DNA of 64,000 nt. Source: CAYUMU01 sp964445985 (GTDB taxonomy: Bacteria; Planctomycetota; Planctomycetia; Pirellulales; S012-138). This document shows, piece after piece, positions 8,231-16,347 of the stretch. The translations under genes were made by a program, and so were the position numbers. Position 1 is the stretch's first letter. Each line of letters starts with the position of its first letter. Location of the stretch: NCBI GenBank assembly GCA_964445985.1, contig CAYUMU010000009.1:1-64000 (forward strand). Direction: 5' to 3'. The notes below the pieces were generated by a model. It searched no databases, was not told the DNA's origin, and saw nothing but the letters and a program-made list of their open reading frames with translations.

Positions 8231-8956
8231 TTACGGGTGGAAGGGCGGAATTTCCACGACCCGTTTGCCGTCGATGATCTCTTGCACATAGACCGTGAGC
8301 CGATCGACGATGCGGTTGATATATTCCTGGCCAGTCTCCGCGGTGGCCATGCCGGGGCCAGGGTCGGGCTGGTCTTTCACGGCGTTGGCCCGCACGTTCT
8401 CGGGGAAGGCCGCCAAGGCGAACGAGGTTTCCCACTCTTGGGCATGGCCGGGCATGTCGTAAGGCAGCCGCTGGCCGCTCTTCAGCAGCTTGGCGTCGTC
8501 GGCGGTGAGCACGTCCCAGTAGGGCAGGAAGTGCAGGTTGACCATCGCCTGGCGCACGAACTGATCCCAGATTCCGCGGCAGGGGGCGATGTTGCCGCCG
8601 TGGCCATTGAGCACCACAATGTTCTTGAAGCCGGCGCGAACCATGCTGTCGATCATGTCGGAAACCACGGCCATGAAGGCGCCGGGGCTGAGGCTGAGCG
8701 TGCCGGGGTGCCGCATGTGATGTTCGCTAATGCCGGCCATCAACCCCTGGGCAACAATCACGTGAGGGCTGAGCCGCTCGGCGACTGCTTCGGCAATCAC
8801 GTTCACGCTGCGCCAGTCGTGCTCCATGGCCATGTGTTCCAGGTGCTGCTCGATGGCGGCGACCGGAATAATGCAGCACTTCAACTCGCCGGCTTGCATC
8901 CGCTCGCGGAACTCGCGGCGCGTGAGTTTACCTAGGAGCACGGGTGGCTTGGCCAT
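8231..8956 (-). CDS. Creatininase-family amidohydrolase
   Basis: A 241-residue member of the creatininase/mycofactocin MftE-like family, zinc-type hydrolases of amide or peptide bonds. The family pattern is visible as PVAAIEQHLEHM followed by EHDW, then VLNGHGGN and HAQEWETS. In the usual PxGSxEqHGpHLP motif the glycine is lost here, but the E, H and D metal ligands are present. The start is taken at MAKPPVLL (8956), which puts the conserved block at the normal distance; the frame from 8989 adds eleven unconserved residues. It lies 76 bases downstream of pgi on the same strand. The substrate is unknown. Confidence 0.82.
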   Translation of the reverse strand: MAKPPVLLGKLTRREFRERMQAGELKCCIIPVAAIEQHLEHMAMEHDWRSVNVIAEAVAERLSPHVIVAQGLMAGISEHHMRHPGTLSLSPGAFMAVVSDMIDSMVRAGFKNIVVLNGHGGNIAPCRGIWDQFVRQAMVNLHFLPYWDVLTADDAKLLKSGQRLPYDMPGHAQEWETSFALAAFPENVRANAVKDQPDPGPGMATAETGQEYINRIVDRLTVYVQEIIDGKRVVEIPPFHP

Positions 8957-9032
8957 GATAGGATGATCTCGCGGGGTGGGTACGGGCAACGGGTAGAGGG
9001 GTCGTTTCCTGGGAGCAGGCGAGAGGCAAGCT

Positions 9033-10658
9033 TTACTTTCTCGCGCGATAGCGCTCGATCAGCTGGTTGGTGGAACTGTCGTGCTTGAGCTGGGGCTCGT
9101 CCTTGCTTTGCAACTCGGGCACGATCCGCTTGGCCAGCACCTTCCCGAGTTCCACTCCCCACTGGTCGAACGAATCGATTTGCCAAACCACGCCCTGGGT
9201 GAACACGGCGTGTTCGTAGAGAGCGATCAGCTTGCCCAGGATTTCGGGCGTGAGCCGCTCGGCCAGGATGGTGTTGGAAGGCCGGTTGCCTTCGAACACC
9301 CGATGCGGCACGAGCGCGGCGGGGCATTTCTCCGCGGCCACTTCGTCGGCCGTTTTGCCAAACGCCAAGGCTTCGCTTTGGGCCAGCAGGTTGGCCATCA
9401 GCAGGTCGTGGTGTTGGCCTTCGGGGTTCAGACTTTGGCAGAACCCGATGAAGTCGCAGGGCACCAGCCTGGTGCCCTGGTGAATGAGCTGGTAGAAGGA
9501 ATGCTGACCGTTGGTGCCGGGCTCGCCCCAGTAGATGGGGCCGGTTTGGTAATCGACCTCGGCGCCGGCGAGCGTGACGTGCTTGCCGTTGCTCTCCATG
9601 GTGAGCTGCTGCAGATACGCCGGGAACCGTTTCAGGTACTGGTCGTAGGGCAGCACGGCGACCGTTTGAGCGTCGAAAAAGTTGTTGTACCACACGCCGA
9701 GCAGACCGAGCAGGGCCGGCAGGTTCTGCTCGAAGGGGGCGGTGCGAAAGTGCTCGTCCATGGCGTGAAAGCCGGCCAGCATTTCGCGGAAGCCGCCGGG
9801 GCCGATGGCGATCATGGTGGAGAGCCCGATCGCCGAATCCATCGAGTAGCGGCCGCCGACCCAGTCCCAAAAGCCAAACATGTTTTCGGTATCGATGCCG
9901 AACTGGGAGACTTCGCCGGCGTTGGTCGAAACGGCCACGAAGTGCCGGGCGATGGCGGCCTCATCGTTCAGGCTGCCCAAGCACCAGGCCCTGGCCGAGT
10001 GGGCGTTGGTCATCGTCTCCTGGGTGGTGAAGGTTTTCGAGGCCACGATGAACAGCGTTTCGGCCGGGTCCAAGTCGTGGGTGGCTTCGGCGAAGTCGGT
10101 GCCGTCGACATTGGAGACGAACCGGAACGTGAGCTTTCTTTCGCTATAAAACTTCAATGCCTCGTAAGCCATCACCGGACCCAGGTCCGAGCCGCCGATG
10201 CCAATGTTGACCACGTTGCGAATCGGTTTGCCGGTGTGGCCTGTCCACTGGCCGCCGCGGATGCGGTCGGCGAAGGCGGCCATGCGGTCGAGCACGGCAT
10301 GAACCTCGGGCACCACGTTCTCGCCATCGACCATAATCTTGGCGTCGCGCGGGGCCCGCAGGGCCACGTGCAGCACGGCGCGGTCTTCGGTAATGTTGAT
10401 CTTGTCGCCGGCGAACATGCGGTCGATGTGTTGCCGCAAGCCCGACTCGTCGGCCAGGTTCACCAGCAGGGGGAGCGTTTCTTCGGTGATGCGGTTCTTG
10501 GAGTAGTCGAAGTACAGCCCTAGCTCTTCGAGCGCGAGCTTTTCGCCCCGGGTTGGATCGTCGGCGAAGAGCTGCCGCAAGTGAAGTTGACTCACCTGCT
10601 GGTAGTGCGATTCCAAAGCCTGCCAGGCCAGACGCTGCCGGAGGGGAAGAACGCTCAT
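9033..10658 (-). CDS. pgi: Glucose-6-phosphate isomerase
   Basis: Phosphoglucose isomerase of glycolysis and gluconeogenesis, 541 residues, normal for the long PGI class. Both family signatures are present: GGRYSMDSAIGLS and SFDQWGVELGK. Other conserved parts are NIGIGGSDLGP, SKTFTTQETMTNA and QLTMESNGK. The start is ATG at 10658, which gives MSVLPLRQRLAWQALESHY; AGGA lies about ten bases upstream. A longer frame from 10826 runs into the intergenic region and overlaps the upstream region of the divergent lipoprotein gene, so it was rejected. The creatininase-family gene is just downstream. Confidence 0.97.
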   Translation of the reverse strand: MSVLPLRQRLAWQALESHYQQVSQLHLRQLFADDPTRGEKLALEELGLYFDYSKNRITEETLPLLVNLADESGLRQHIDRMFAGDKINITEDRAVLHVALRAPRDAKIMVDGENVVPEVHAVLDRMAAFADRIRGGQWTGHTGKPIRNVVNIGIGGSDLGPVMAYEALKFYSERKLTFRFVSNVDGTDFAEATHDLDPAETLFIVASKTFTTQETMTNAHSARAWCLGSLNDEAAIARHFVAVSTNAGEVSQFGIDTENMFGFWDWVGGRYSMDSAIGLSTMIAIGPGGFREMLAGFHAMDEHFRTAPFEQNLPALLGLLGVWYNNFFDAQTVAVLPYDQYLKRFPAYLQQLTMESNGKHVTLAGAEVDYQTGPIYWGEPGTNGQHSFYQLIHQGTRLVPCDFIGFCQSLNPEGQHHDLLMANLLAQSEALAFGKTADEVAAEKCPAALVPHRVFEGNRPSNTILAERLTPEILGKLIALYEHAVFTQGVVWQIDSFDQWGVELGKVLAKRIVPELQSKDEPQLKHDSSTNQLIERYRARK

Positions 10659-10977
10659 GCTGGGGGCGATTCCTGTGCGCGGGTTGGAAAACCGGCCATC
10701 CGCGCGGAAGCGCGGGCAGCCATCCCTTCGCCGCATCTTAGAAATCGAAGGCAAGTTCTGCAAACGGCTCGCAGCGGGCGCAGAGCCTGCAAAGTTCGCC
10801 GGATGCCAAAAATGCTGCTTATCCACGAGACGAAACCTCGGGGGGCGGGCGAGGGACTGTTCAAGACTTCGCGCTCCCCAGGCGGACGGTTATATTGAGC
10901 GGCAGTCAAAGGCGGTGACTTGGCGGGCAAGCATTTCTTATCCGTCACCGTGGTTCCATTTCCAGTGCCGGGGTTCC
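10659..10977. other. Divergent promoter region between pgi and a lipoprotein gene
   Basis: 319 bases without a gene. It must hold the promoters of both neighbours. No clear -35/-10 pair or repeat was recognised. Confidence 0.4.
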
Positions 10978-12759
10978 ATGACGCTTCATCATTTTCGCGG
11001 CGGCCTGTTCTGCGTGGCGATACTCATTGCCGGAGGATGCACCACGGAGGAGACGCCTCCCGCTGCCGAAACCAAGACACCGCGGTTGTCAGAGCCGAAC
11101 AAGAATGCGGTCGCAACCGCTCCGCCTGCCCCGACCGAGCTTAAGACGATGGCGGCAGAAGCGGCCGAGGATACGGCCGCCAATTGGATAGCGCCTTATA
11201 TGAATGATAATTTGACGGCGGTGTGCCTGGTGGATCTTCGTCGCATGGACGCAATTACCCCGCACCTTCCGAGATTGCTGCAGTTTGTCAATTCGACGGA
11301 GGAAGACCTTTCCGGACTTCGGCAGTTTGAGTTGCTGGCGTTCTTATGGACGGCCGCGCCCAACAACGCGGAGCTCCCTTCCAAGAGGATCGCCGTCATT
11401 GGTCGCTGCCAGGAGAGTCCTGACGACAGGGCCGTGTCTGCCATCAAGGCGTTGGCCAGAATGGCAATCGGTCGGGAACTGCAGGATTGGGATATGGATT
11501 GGAAGGACCATGAGCATGAAGGTAGTCCGTATCTGCCGTTGACTCAGGCAGAAGGCAACACGCTGTTTGCGGCGCCGAGAAGTTATTTGGAGCGGGTCAT
11601 CCATGCTCGCAATGATTCGCCCCAATTGGCCGACACGCTTCGGTCCGCAGGCCAACACGCGGTGATTCACTACGAGGCCGTGGATCTAGCCATCAAGCAG
11701 TATCTTCGAGAGATAAAGGACGAATTGTTTGATCCTGAGTTGAAACGCCCCTTGGAATCCATGGTGGCACAAGATCGCCTGGACTTCGTGCGCAAAGCGA
11801 CTTTGTGCCGCGTTGATTTCAGTCCGACGCTGTCGGTCGAAGCGACCCTGTTCCCCGACCAGGCAATTGCACCGTCGCGGTTGCTTTCCGTTGCGAACGA
11901 GTTCGTGGAATCCTTCACCGATCCGGATCAACTCCAGCAAATTAAGGAACAAAAATTTCACCTGTTGGACGCGTGGATGATCTGCAATGTTCGCGAGCCG
12001 ATTCTTAGCCAAGGCAAGTTAGCCGCGACCGACGACGCGGTTACCTTTCGCTGGACAGCCACGCCTGAAGTTGGCAACGAGCTCCTTGCCAGAGCGCTTG
12101 AGTTCGACGAAGAGCTCAAGAAGGTCAGCCAAGCGCAACTGGCCGTCAAGCGGATGCGGATGGTGGCCAACGGAATCTTGCTGTACATGGATCGCAACGA
12201 CGGCCGCTTTCCGCAGAATATTTGCGACGAAAACGGCAAGCCGCTGATGAGCTGGCGAGTTCAATTGATGCCGGTGATCGAGCTTCAGACCGCGTGGAAA
12301 CAACTACACATGGACGAGCCTTGGGACAGCCCTCACAACGCCAAGATACTCGAGGGCCTTTCTGGAATGTTTCGCTCACACCCCGATACGCCTCCGGGGC
12401 ACGCCGACATCTTAGCCGTGGTGGGCGAGCCGAAGATGGGCTTCCTGGTGGACGACTTCAAAGACGAACCGCCAACCATGGACTCGCTCAAAGATGGTCT
12501 GGCGTTCACGGCGCTGGCGGTGCAAGTTAGCCCCGATAAGAGCGTGCCCTGGGCCAAGCCCGACGATTTTCATTGGAATCCGGATAAGCCCGGCGAAGGC
12601 TTGGGGGCCGCGGACCAGGATTGGTTCTATGCGGTGTTTGGCGACACGCGGGCGGTGAAGGTATCACGCAGGGAAAGCGCCGCCACGCTGCGCCGGTTGT
12701 TCGGTCGCGAAAATGGACGGGCCGACGATTTGAAAACGGTGGAGGACAAGTCGCCGTGA
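10978..12759 (+). CDS. DUF1559-like lipoprotein
   Basis: A 593-residue exported protein. The signal ends in a lipobox (VAILIAGGC), so it is probably a lipoprotein. The first two thirds are of unknown fold. From about residue 380 there is the planctomycete DUF1559-type module: AVKRMRMVANGILLYMDRN, KPLMSWRVQLMPVIE, DEPWDSPHNAKILE, and then SVPWAKPDDFHWNP. Unlike classic DUF1559 pseudopilins it lacks the prepilin N-terminus. The ATG at 10978 opens the signal peptide directly; the open frame reaches back to 10657 but that part is unconserved and overlaps the pgi leader. Function is unknown. Confidence 0.8.
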   Translation: MTLHHFRGGLFCVAILIAGGCTTEETPPAAETKTPRLSEPNKNAVATAPPAPTELKTMAAEAAEDTAANWIAPYMNDNLTAVCLVDLRRMDAITPHLPRLLQFVNSTEEDLSGLRQFELLAFLWTAAPNNAELPSKRIAVIGRCQESPDDRAVSAIKALARMAIGRELQDWDMDWKDHEHEGSPYLPLTQAEGNTLFAAPRSYLERVIHARNDSPQLADTLRSAGQHAVIHYEAVDLAIKQYLREIKDELFDPELKRPLESMVAQDRLDFVRKATLCRVDFSPTLSVEATLFPDQAIAPSRLLSVANEFVESFTDPDQLQQIKEQKFHLLDAWMICNVREPILSQGKLAATDDAVTFRWTATPEVGNELLARALEFDEELKKVSQAQLAVKRMRMVANGILLYMDRNDGRFPQNICDENGKPLMSWRVQLMPVIELQTAWKQLHMDEPWDSPHNAKILEGLSGMFRSHPDTPPGHADILAVVGEPKMGFLVDDFKDEPPTMDSLKDGLAFTALAVQVSPDKSVPWAKPDDFHWNPDKPGEGLGAADQDWFYAVFGDTRAVKVSRRESAATLRRLFGRENGRADDLKTVEDKSP

Positions 12760-12769
12760 GTCTTGGCGT

Positions 12770-13486
12770 TCAGCGCCGCACCAATAGCTCGGCAATGTGC
12801 AGCACCTCCATCTTCTTGCCCAGCCGGTGGATGCGGCCGCCGATGTTCATTAGGCAGCCGGTGTCGGAGGAGACGACGGCGTCGGCCTGGGCGGCTTCGA
12901 TGCACTTTACTTTGTCGCTGACCATCGAGCCGGAGATGTCGCCGTAGCGAACGGCGAATGAGCCGCCGAAGCCGCAGCACTGGTCTTGCCGCGTGATCGG
13001 CACGTATTGGGCGCCTTCCACCTGGCGGATCAACTGCTCGATTTCGTCGGTTGCTCCTAGTGCCCGCAAGTGGCAGGCATAGTGATAGGCCACGCGGCCC
13101 TGGTAGCGGGCGCCCACGTTGAGCACGCCGAGTTGGTTCACGAGGAAGTCGCTGAACTCAAACGTGCGCGAGGCCAGCTCGGTTGCCCTCGGTTCCCAAA
13201 CGGGGTCGCCGTGCAGCAGGTGAGGGTATTCGTGCTTGAGCATGGCGGCGCACGAGCCCGAGGGGGTGATGACGGGAAACGGGTCGCGAAAGACTTCGAT
13301 CGTGAATTTGGCCTGCTCTTTGGCCAGGTCGGCGTAGCCGCTATTGAACATGGGCTGGCCGCAGCAGGTCTGGTCCTGGGGGAAAAGGATCTCATGACCC
13401 AGCTCGCGCAGCACGCGCACCGTGGCCTGGCCGACCTCGGGCCGGAGCACATCGCCCAGGCAGGTGATCATCAACTGCAGCTTCAC
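12770..13486 (-). CDS. lutA: LutA/LldE-type (Fe-S)-binding CCG-domain protein
   Basis: A 238-residue protein with two cysteine-rich CCG domains, as in LutA (also called YkgE or LldE), one of three subunits of the L-lactate oxidation complex. Visible motifs are MITCLGD with QTCCGQPMFNSG in domain one, and YHYACHLR with QCCGFGGSFAVRYGDISG in domain two. The start is GTG with only a weak binding site. The usual partners LutB and LutC are absent on both sides. It is last in a run of four minus-strand genes, 64 bases after the esterase, so a different partner is possible. Confidence 0.85.
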   Translation of the reverse strand: MKLQLMITCLGDVLRPEVGQATVRVLRELGHEILFPQDQTCCGQPMFNSGYADLAKEQAKFTIEVFRDPFPVITPSGSCAAMLKHEYPHLLHGDPVWEPRATELASRTFEFSDFLVNQLGVLNVGARYQGRVAYHYACHLRALGATDEIEQLIRQVEGAQYVPITRQDQCCGFGGSFAVRYGDISGSMVSDKVKCIEAAQADAVVSSDTGCLMNIGGRIHRLGKKMEVLHIAELLVRR

Positions 13487-13550
13487 GTCAAACTTTCAAG
13501 AGGTTCTGGCTGAAGCACCTGGTACGGTTTTTCCGATGAAAACCAGGTGG

Positions 13551-14435
13551 TCAGCGAGGCTTCGGCAGGTAGCCAATCGATTGCAAGAACGTATCCATCC
13601 CGGCCACGGTGGAGTTGTAGTTCTCCATTTGGTCGGGGTTGTAATTGAAGAAGCCGTGACCGGCGCCGTCGTACAGTTGCAATTCACTGCGGCTCCCCAG
13701 CCCGATCATGCGCTGTTGAAATTTCTTGGCGGTTTCCACCGGCACCAGGCGGTCTTCGGTGCCCAGGAAGACAATGGTGGGGGGCATGCCGTGCTTGATG
13801 TTTTGCAGGGGGCTGAATTCTTCGTACCGGTCGCCGATACGGTCATGGCCGTAACCTTGGGGGCCGTTGTCATAAACGGGGTTGAACAGCACGAGCGCGT
13901 TGGGAACCGCGCTAATGGAGGTGTCTTCGCCCGGTTCGTTGAACTCCGTCACCGTGGCGGTGGCGGCGGCAATCTGGCCGCCGGCGGAACCGCCTCCTGC
14001 GGCCAGGCGCTTGGGATCGATGCCGAGTTGCTCGGCGCGCGAGCGCAACCAGCGAATGGCGGTCTTGCCATCGGCAACGCATTCAAATGGCGTGGTATCG
14101 TGCTTCCCCTTCACGCGGTATTCCGCGGAGATGGCCACGATTCCCTGCTCGGCCAGGTGCGCGCAGTGGGGGTAGAATTGGGCCGGAGTTCCGCCAACCC
14201 AGCCGCCGCCAAAGAAGAACACCACGGCCGGGCGTCGTTCGCCCGGTTGATTTCCCTGGGGCTCGAAGATATGCAGCTTGAGTTTCGCCGGGCCTTTCTC
14301 GGCGGCCTGGGGGCCAACGTCGGCAATTTTATAAACCACCTCTTGGGTGGGTTTGAAAGTTGGCCTGTCCGCGGCCGGGGAGCAACGGCTTGCCAATCCC
14401 CACACGGTTAGACCGAGCAGCACATACTTCAACAT
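13551..14435 (-). CDS. Exported alpha/beta-hydrolase (esterase/lipase family)
   Basis: A 294-residue hydrolase of the hormone-sensitive-lipase/xylan-esterase kind. A signal peptide (YVLLGLTVWGLASRCSPAAD) directs export. The oxyanion segment is FFGGGWVGG rather than the usual HGGG. The nucleophile is in GGGSAGG, the acid in LGTEDRLVP, the histidine in GAGHGFFN. The ATG at 14435 follows GGGAG by eight bases, better than the frame start at 14450. It sits between the haem-binding HEAT protein and LutA on the same strand, which suggests a shared transcript for breaking down an external substrate, perhaps an acylated sugar; this is inference. Confidence 0.85.
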   Translation of the reverse strand: MLKYVLLGLTVWGLASRCSPAADRPTFKPTQEVVYKIADVGPQAAEKGPAKLKLHIFEPQGNQPGERRPAVVFFFGGGWVGGTPAQFYPHCAHLAEQGIVAISAEYRVKGKHDTTPFECVADGKTAIRWLRSRAEQLGIDPKRLAAGGGSAGGQIAAATATVTEFNEPGEDTSISAVPNALVLFNPVYDNGPQGYGHDRIGDRYEEFSPLQNIKHGMPPTIVFLGTEDRLVPVETAKKFQQRMIGLGSRSELQLYDGAGHGFFNYNPDQMENYNSTVAGMDTFLQSIGYLPKPR

Positions 14436-14507
14436 TGGAGACGCTCCCACTGCAAAAAAGGACCGCCGCGACCAGCCCCCGGTGGGGGCAAAATCAGACA
14501 GGCGATA

Positions 14508-16298
14508 TTACCGACCATCGACGACGGTGAACTCCGCCGTGGAGCCCTCAGGCTTGGAGAAGGTTACCTTGAGTTCCTTCGCCTCGTCTAGTTGAGTTTC
14601 CACGCGTACCGTAACGGGGTGCAGGCCGGGCTCCAGGGTCAGCGTAAATTGCCGCTCGGCAGCGAACGGTTCGTCGTTCAGCCACACGGCCAAAGCGCCG
14701 TCGTATTCAATCCGCACGGCGACGGTTCCGGCCTTGGTCACTTCCACCTCGCCTTGCAGGTAGAGCACGTTCCCCTTCAGCCTGCGGGCGATTTCGGCCA
14801 GCGGCAGCGGGCCGGCCACCTGGGAGTAGGCCGGGAACCAGGCAGTTGGATCGGCCCCCAGCACGTTTTCAGAGAAGGTCTCCGAGTCGGGCACGGTGGC
14901 GGTGAGCGCCTCGTCTTGCGGGGCCATGGCCCTCCAACGTTGCACGGTCGCCGCCTGGCGAATGGCGTATGGTCCTGGCTTGCCCAATTCCGAGAGGAAT
15001 CGCACCAGGTCGACCAGTTCAGCCCGCGTGAGGAACCGCGTGAGGCCCTTGGGCATGAGCGACCGGCCTTCCACCATGTCGTCGATCGAAGCGGTGGGGA
15101 TGCTCCGCGCCTCGCCGTTGGCTTCTTTGACGATGATCCGCTCGTCGTTGCGATCGACGATCATGCCCTGGTAAATCTTGCCTTCGTCGGTGACCACAAT
15201 GTGGGTCAGGTAGGCTTCCTTCACGGCTTCGTCGGGCAGCAAGACTGACTTGAGCAGATAGTCGGGAGGCGAGGTCGCGCCCACGGGGCTGAGGTCGGGG
15301 CCGACGTCGCCGCCCGCCTTGCTCACGGCATGGCACTTCATGCAGCTCAAATCGTCGCGGCGAAATATGGCTTCGCCGCGAACGGGGTCGCCGGTCGCCA
15401 GCACCTCGGCCACGAGTTGTTTGATGTCGTTTTCGGTCGGCGGGGGCGGTTCTTCGCCAATGCCGGCGGCGTCGCCCAGCACTTTGGCCAGCGCCCCGTC
15501 GGAACGGCCCACCGCATACATGTGTCGCAGAGCCAGCTTGGCCGACTCTTCATTCAGTTCGCCGCTGCCGAGCGCCCCGGCCAGAGCGTCGGAACCTCCC
15601 TGGTGATTGAGGAAGGCGTCGATGAGCGGCGCGGGATCAACGCCTGCTGGCGGTTGGGCAAGGAGCTCCGCTGCCAGGGGCGCCGCTTGATTGGGGTTCA
15701 GCACCGCCAGCGCGGCGGCCCCTCGGTAGCGCACGGCCAAGGGTTGCTCGGCGGAAGTTAATTTCTCGAGAGCCTTGCGGCTCGACTCGCTGCCGATGGC
15801 CACGAGGGCATCGACCGCGGCCTGACGAAGAACTGCATGGGAGCCCCCAGCCAGATCGCTCAAACTGCCGCTGAGTGCGTCCACCTTCCAAACCCCGGCC
15901 AGATGAATGGCTGCCTTGCGGGTCTTGGCGTCCACCTCAACGCCGGCCCCCGGGACAATAAGCTGAGCTAATTGCGCGAAATCTTGCTGGGGCTTGAGAT
16001 GCCGATTCTCGGCCGCCGCGGCCAACACGTCGAGGGCCTTGAGACGCACGGTTCCCTGGAAGCCTGCCGGGGAAATGCTCTGCTCATAGATATAGGCCAG
16101 ATCGTCGGCGTCGCCGCGACTGCCGACCAGTTCCAGCAGCGTGGGGAGCCGATCTTCTGGTACGCGTCCGCTTTTCAGTAACCGCATCATGGCGGCGGCC
16201 GGCGAGGTTTGCGCCACGGCGGGAACCGGCGTGCCCCATGCCAGCAACATGGCCAGGGTGAGCATTGGTTGGATGGGCAGTCTGCGCTTCATCGACAA
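14508..16298 (-). CDS. HEAT-repeat c-type cytochrome with PVC haem-binding domain
   Basis: A 596-residue exported protein. Signal peptide (MLTLAMLLAWGTPVPAVAQ), then HEAT-like repeats to about residue 300 (VRLKALDVLAAAA, LRQAAVDALVAIGS), then a single c-type haem site SCMKCHAVSKAGG with downstream GPDLSPVG, as in the Pirellula/Verrucomicrobium haem-binding domain. The C-terminal 110 residues look like a small beta domain. The first codon is TTG at 16298 with AGGA seven bases upstream; ATG at 16292 is an alternative. In many planctomycetes this domain is the tail of the dehydrogenase protein; here it is a separate gene 49 bases downstream of it. Probable periplasmic electron carrier. Confidence 0.88.
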   Translation of the reverse strand: MSMKRRLPIQPMLTLAMLLAWGTPVPAVAQTSPAAAMMRLLKSGRVPEDRLPTLLELVGSRGDADDLAYIYEQSISPAGFQGTVRLKALDVLAAAAENRHLKPQQDFAQLAQLIVPGAGVEVDAKTRKAAIHLAGVWKVDALSGSLSDLAGGSHAVLRQAAVDALVAIGSESSRKALEKLTSAEQPLAVRYRGAAALAVLNPNQAAPLAAELLAQPPAGVDPAPLIDAFLNHQGGSDALAGALGSGELNEESAKLALRHMYAVGRSDGALAKVLGDAAGIGEEPPPPTENDIKQLVAEVLATGDPVRGEAIFRRDDLSCMKCHAVSKAGGDVGPDLSPVGATSPPDYLLKSVLLPDEAVKEAYLTHIVVTDEGKIYQGMIVDRNDERIIVKEANGEARSIPTASIDDMVEGRSLMPKGLTRFLTRAELVDLVRFLSELGKPGPYAIRQAATVQRWRAMAPQDEALTATVPDSETFSENVLGADPTAWFPAYSQVAGPLPLAEIARRLKGNVLYLQGEVEVTKAGTVAVRIEYDGALAVWLNDEPFAAERQFTLTLEPGLHPVTVRVETQLDEAKELKVTFSKPEGSTAEFTVVDGR

Positions 16299-16347
16299 AT
16301 CTTGTCCTCGCTTGTGCTTGGTGTTTCCGCCCCGAACGCTAAAGCCG

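Noticed and set aside
9081..10523. A 480-codon plus-strand open frame opposite pgi.
   Set aside because: It is the antisense of a clear glucose-6-phosphate isomerase; its translation is rich in Gly/Val/His with no family match and arises from high-GC codon bias.
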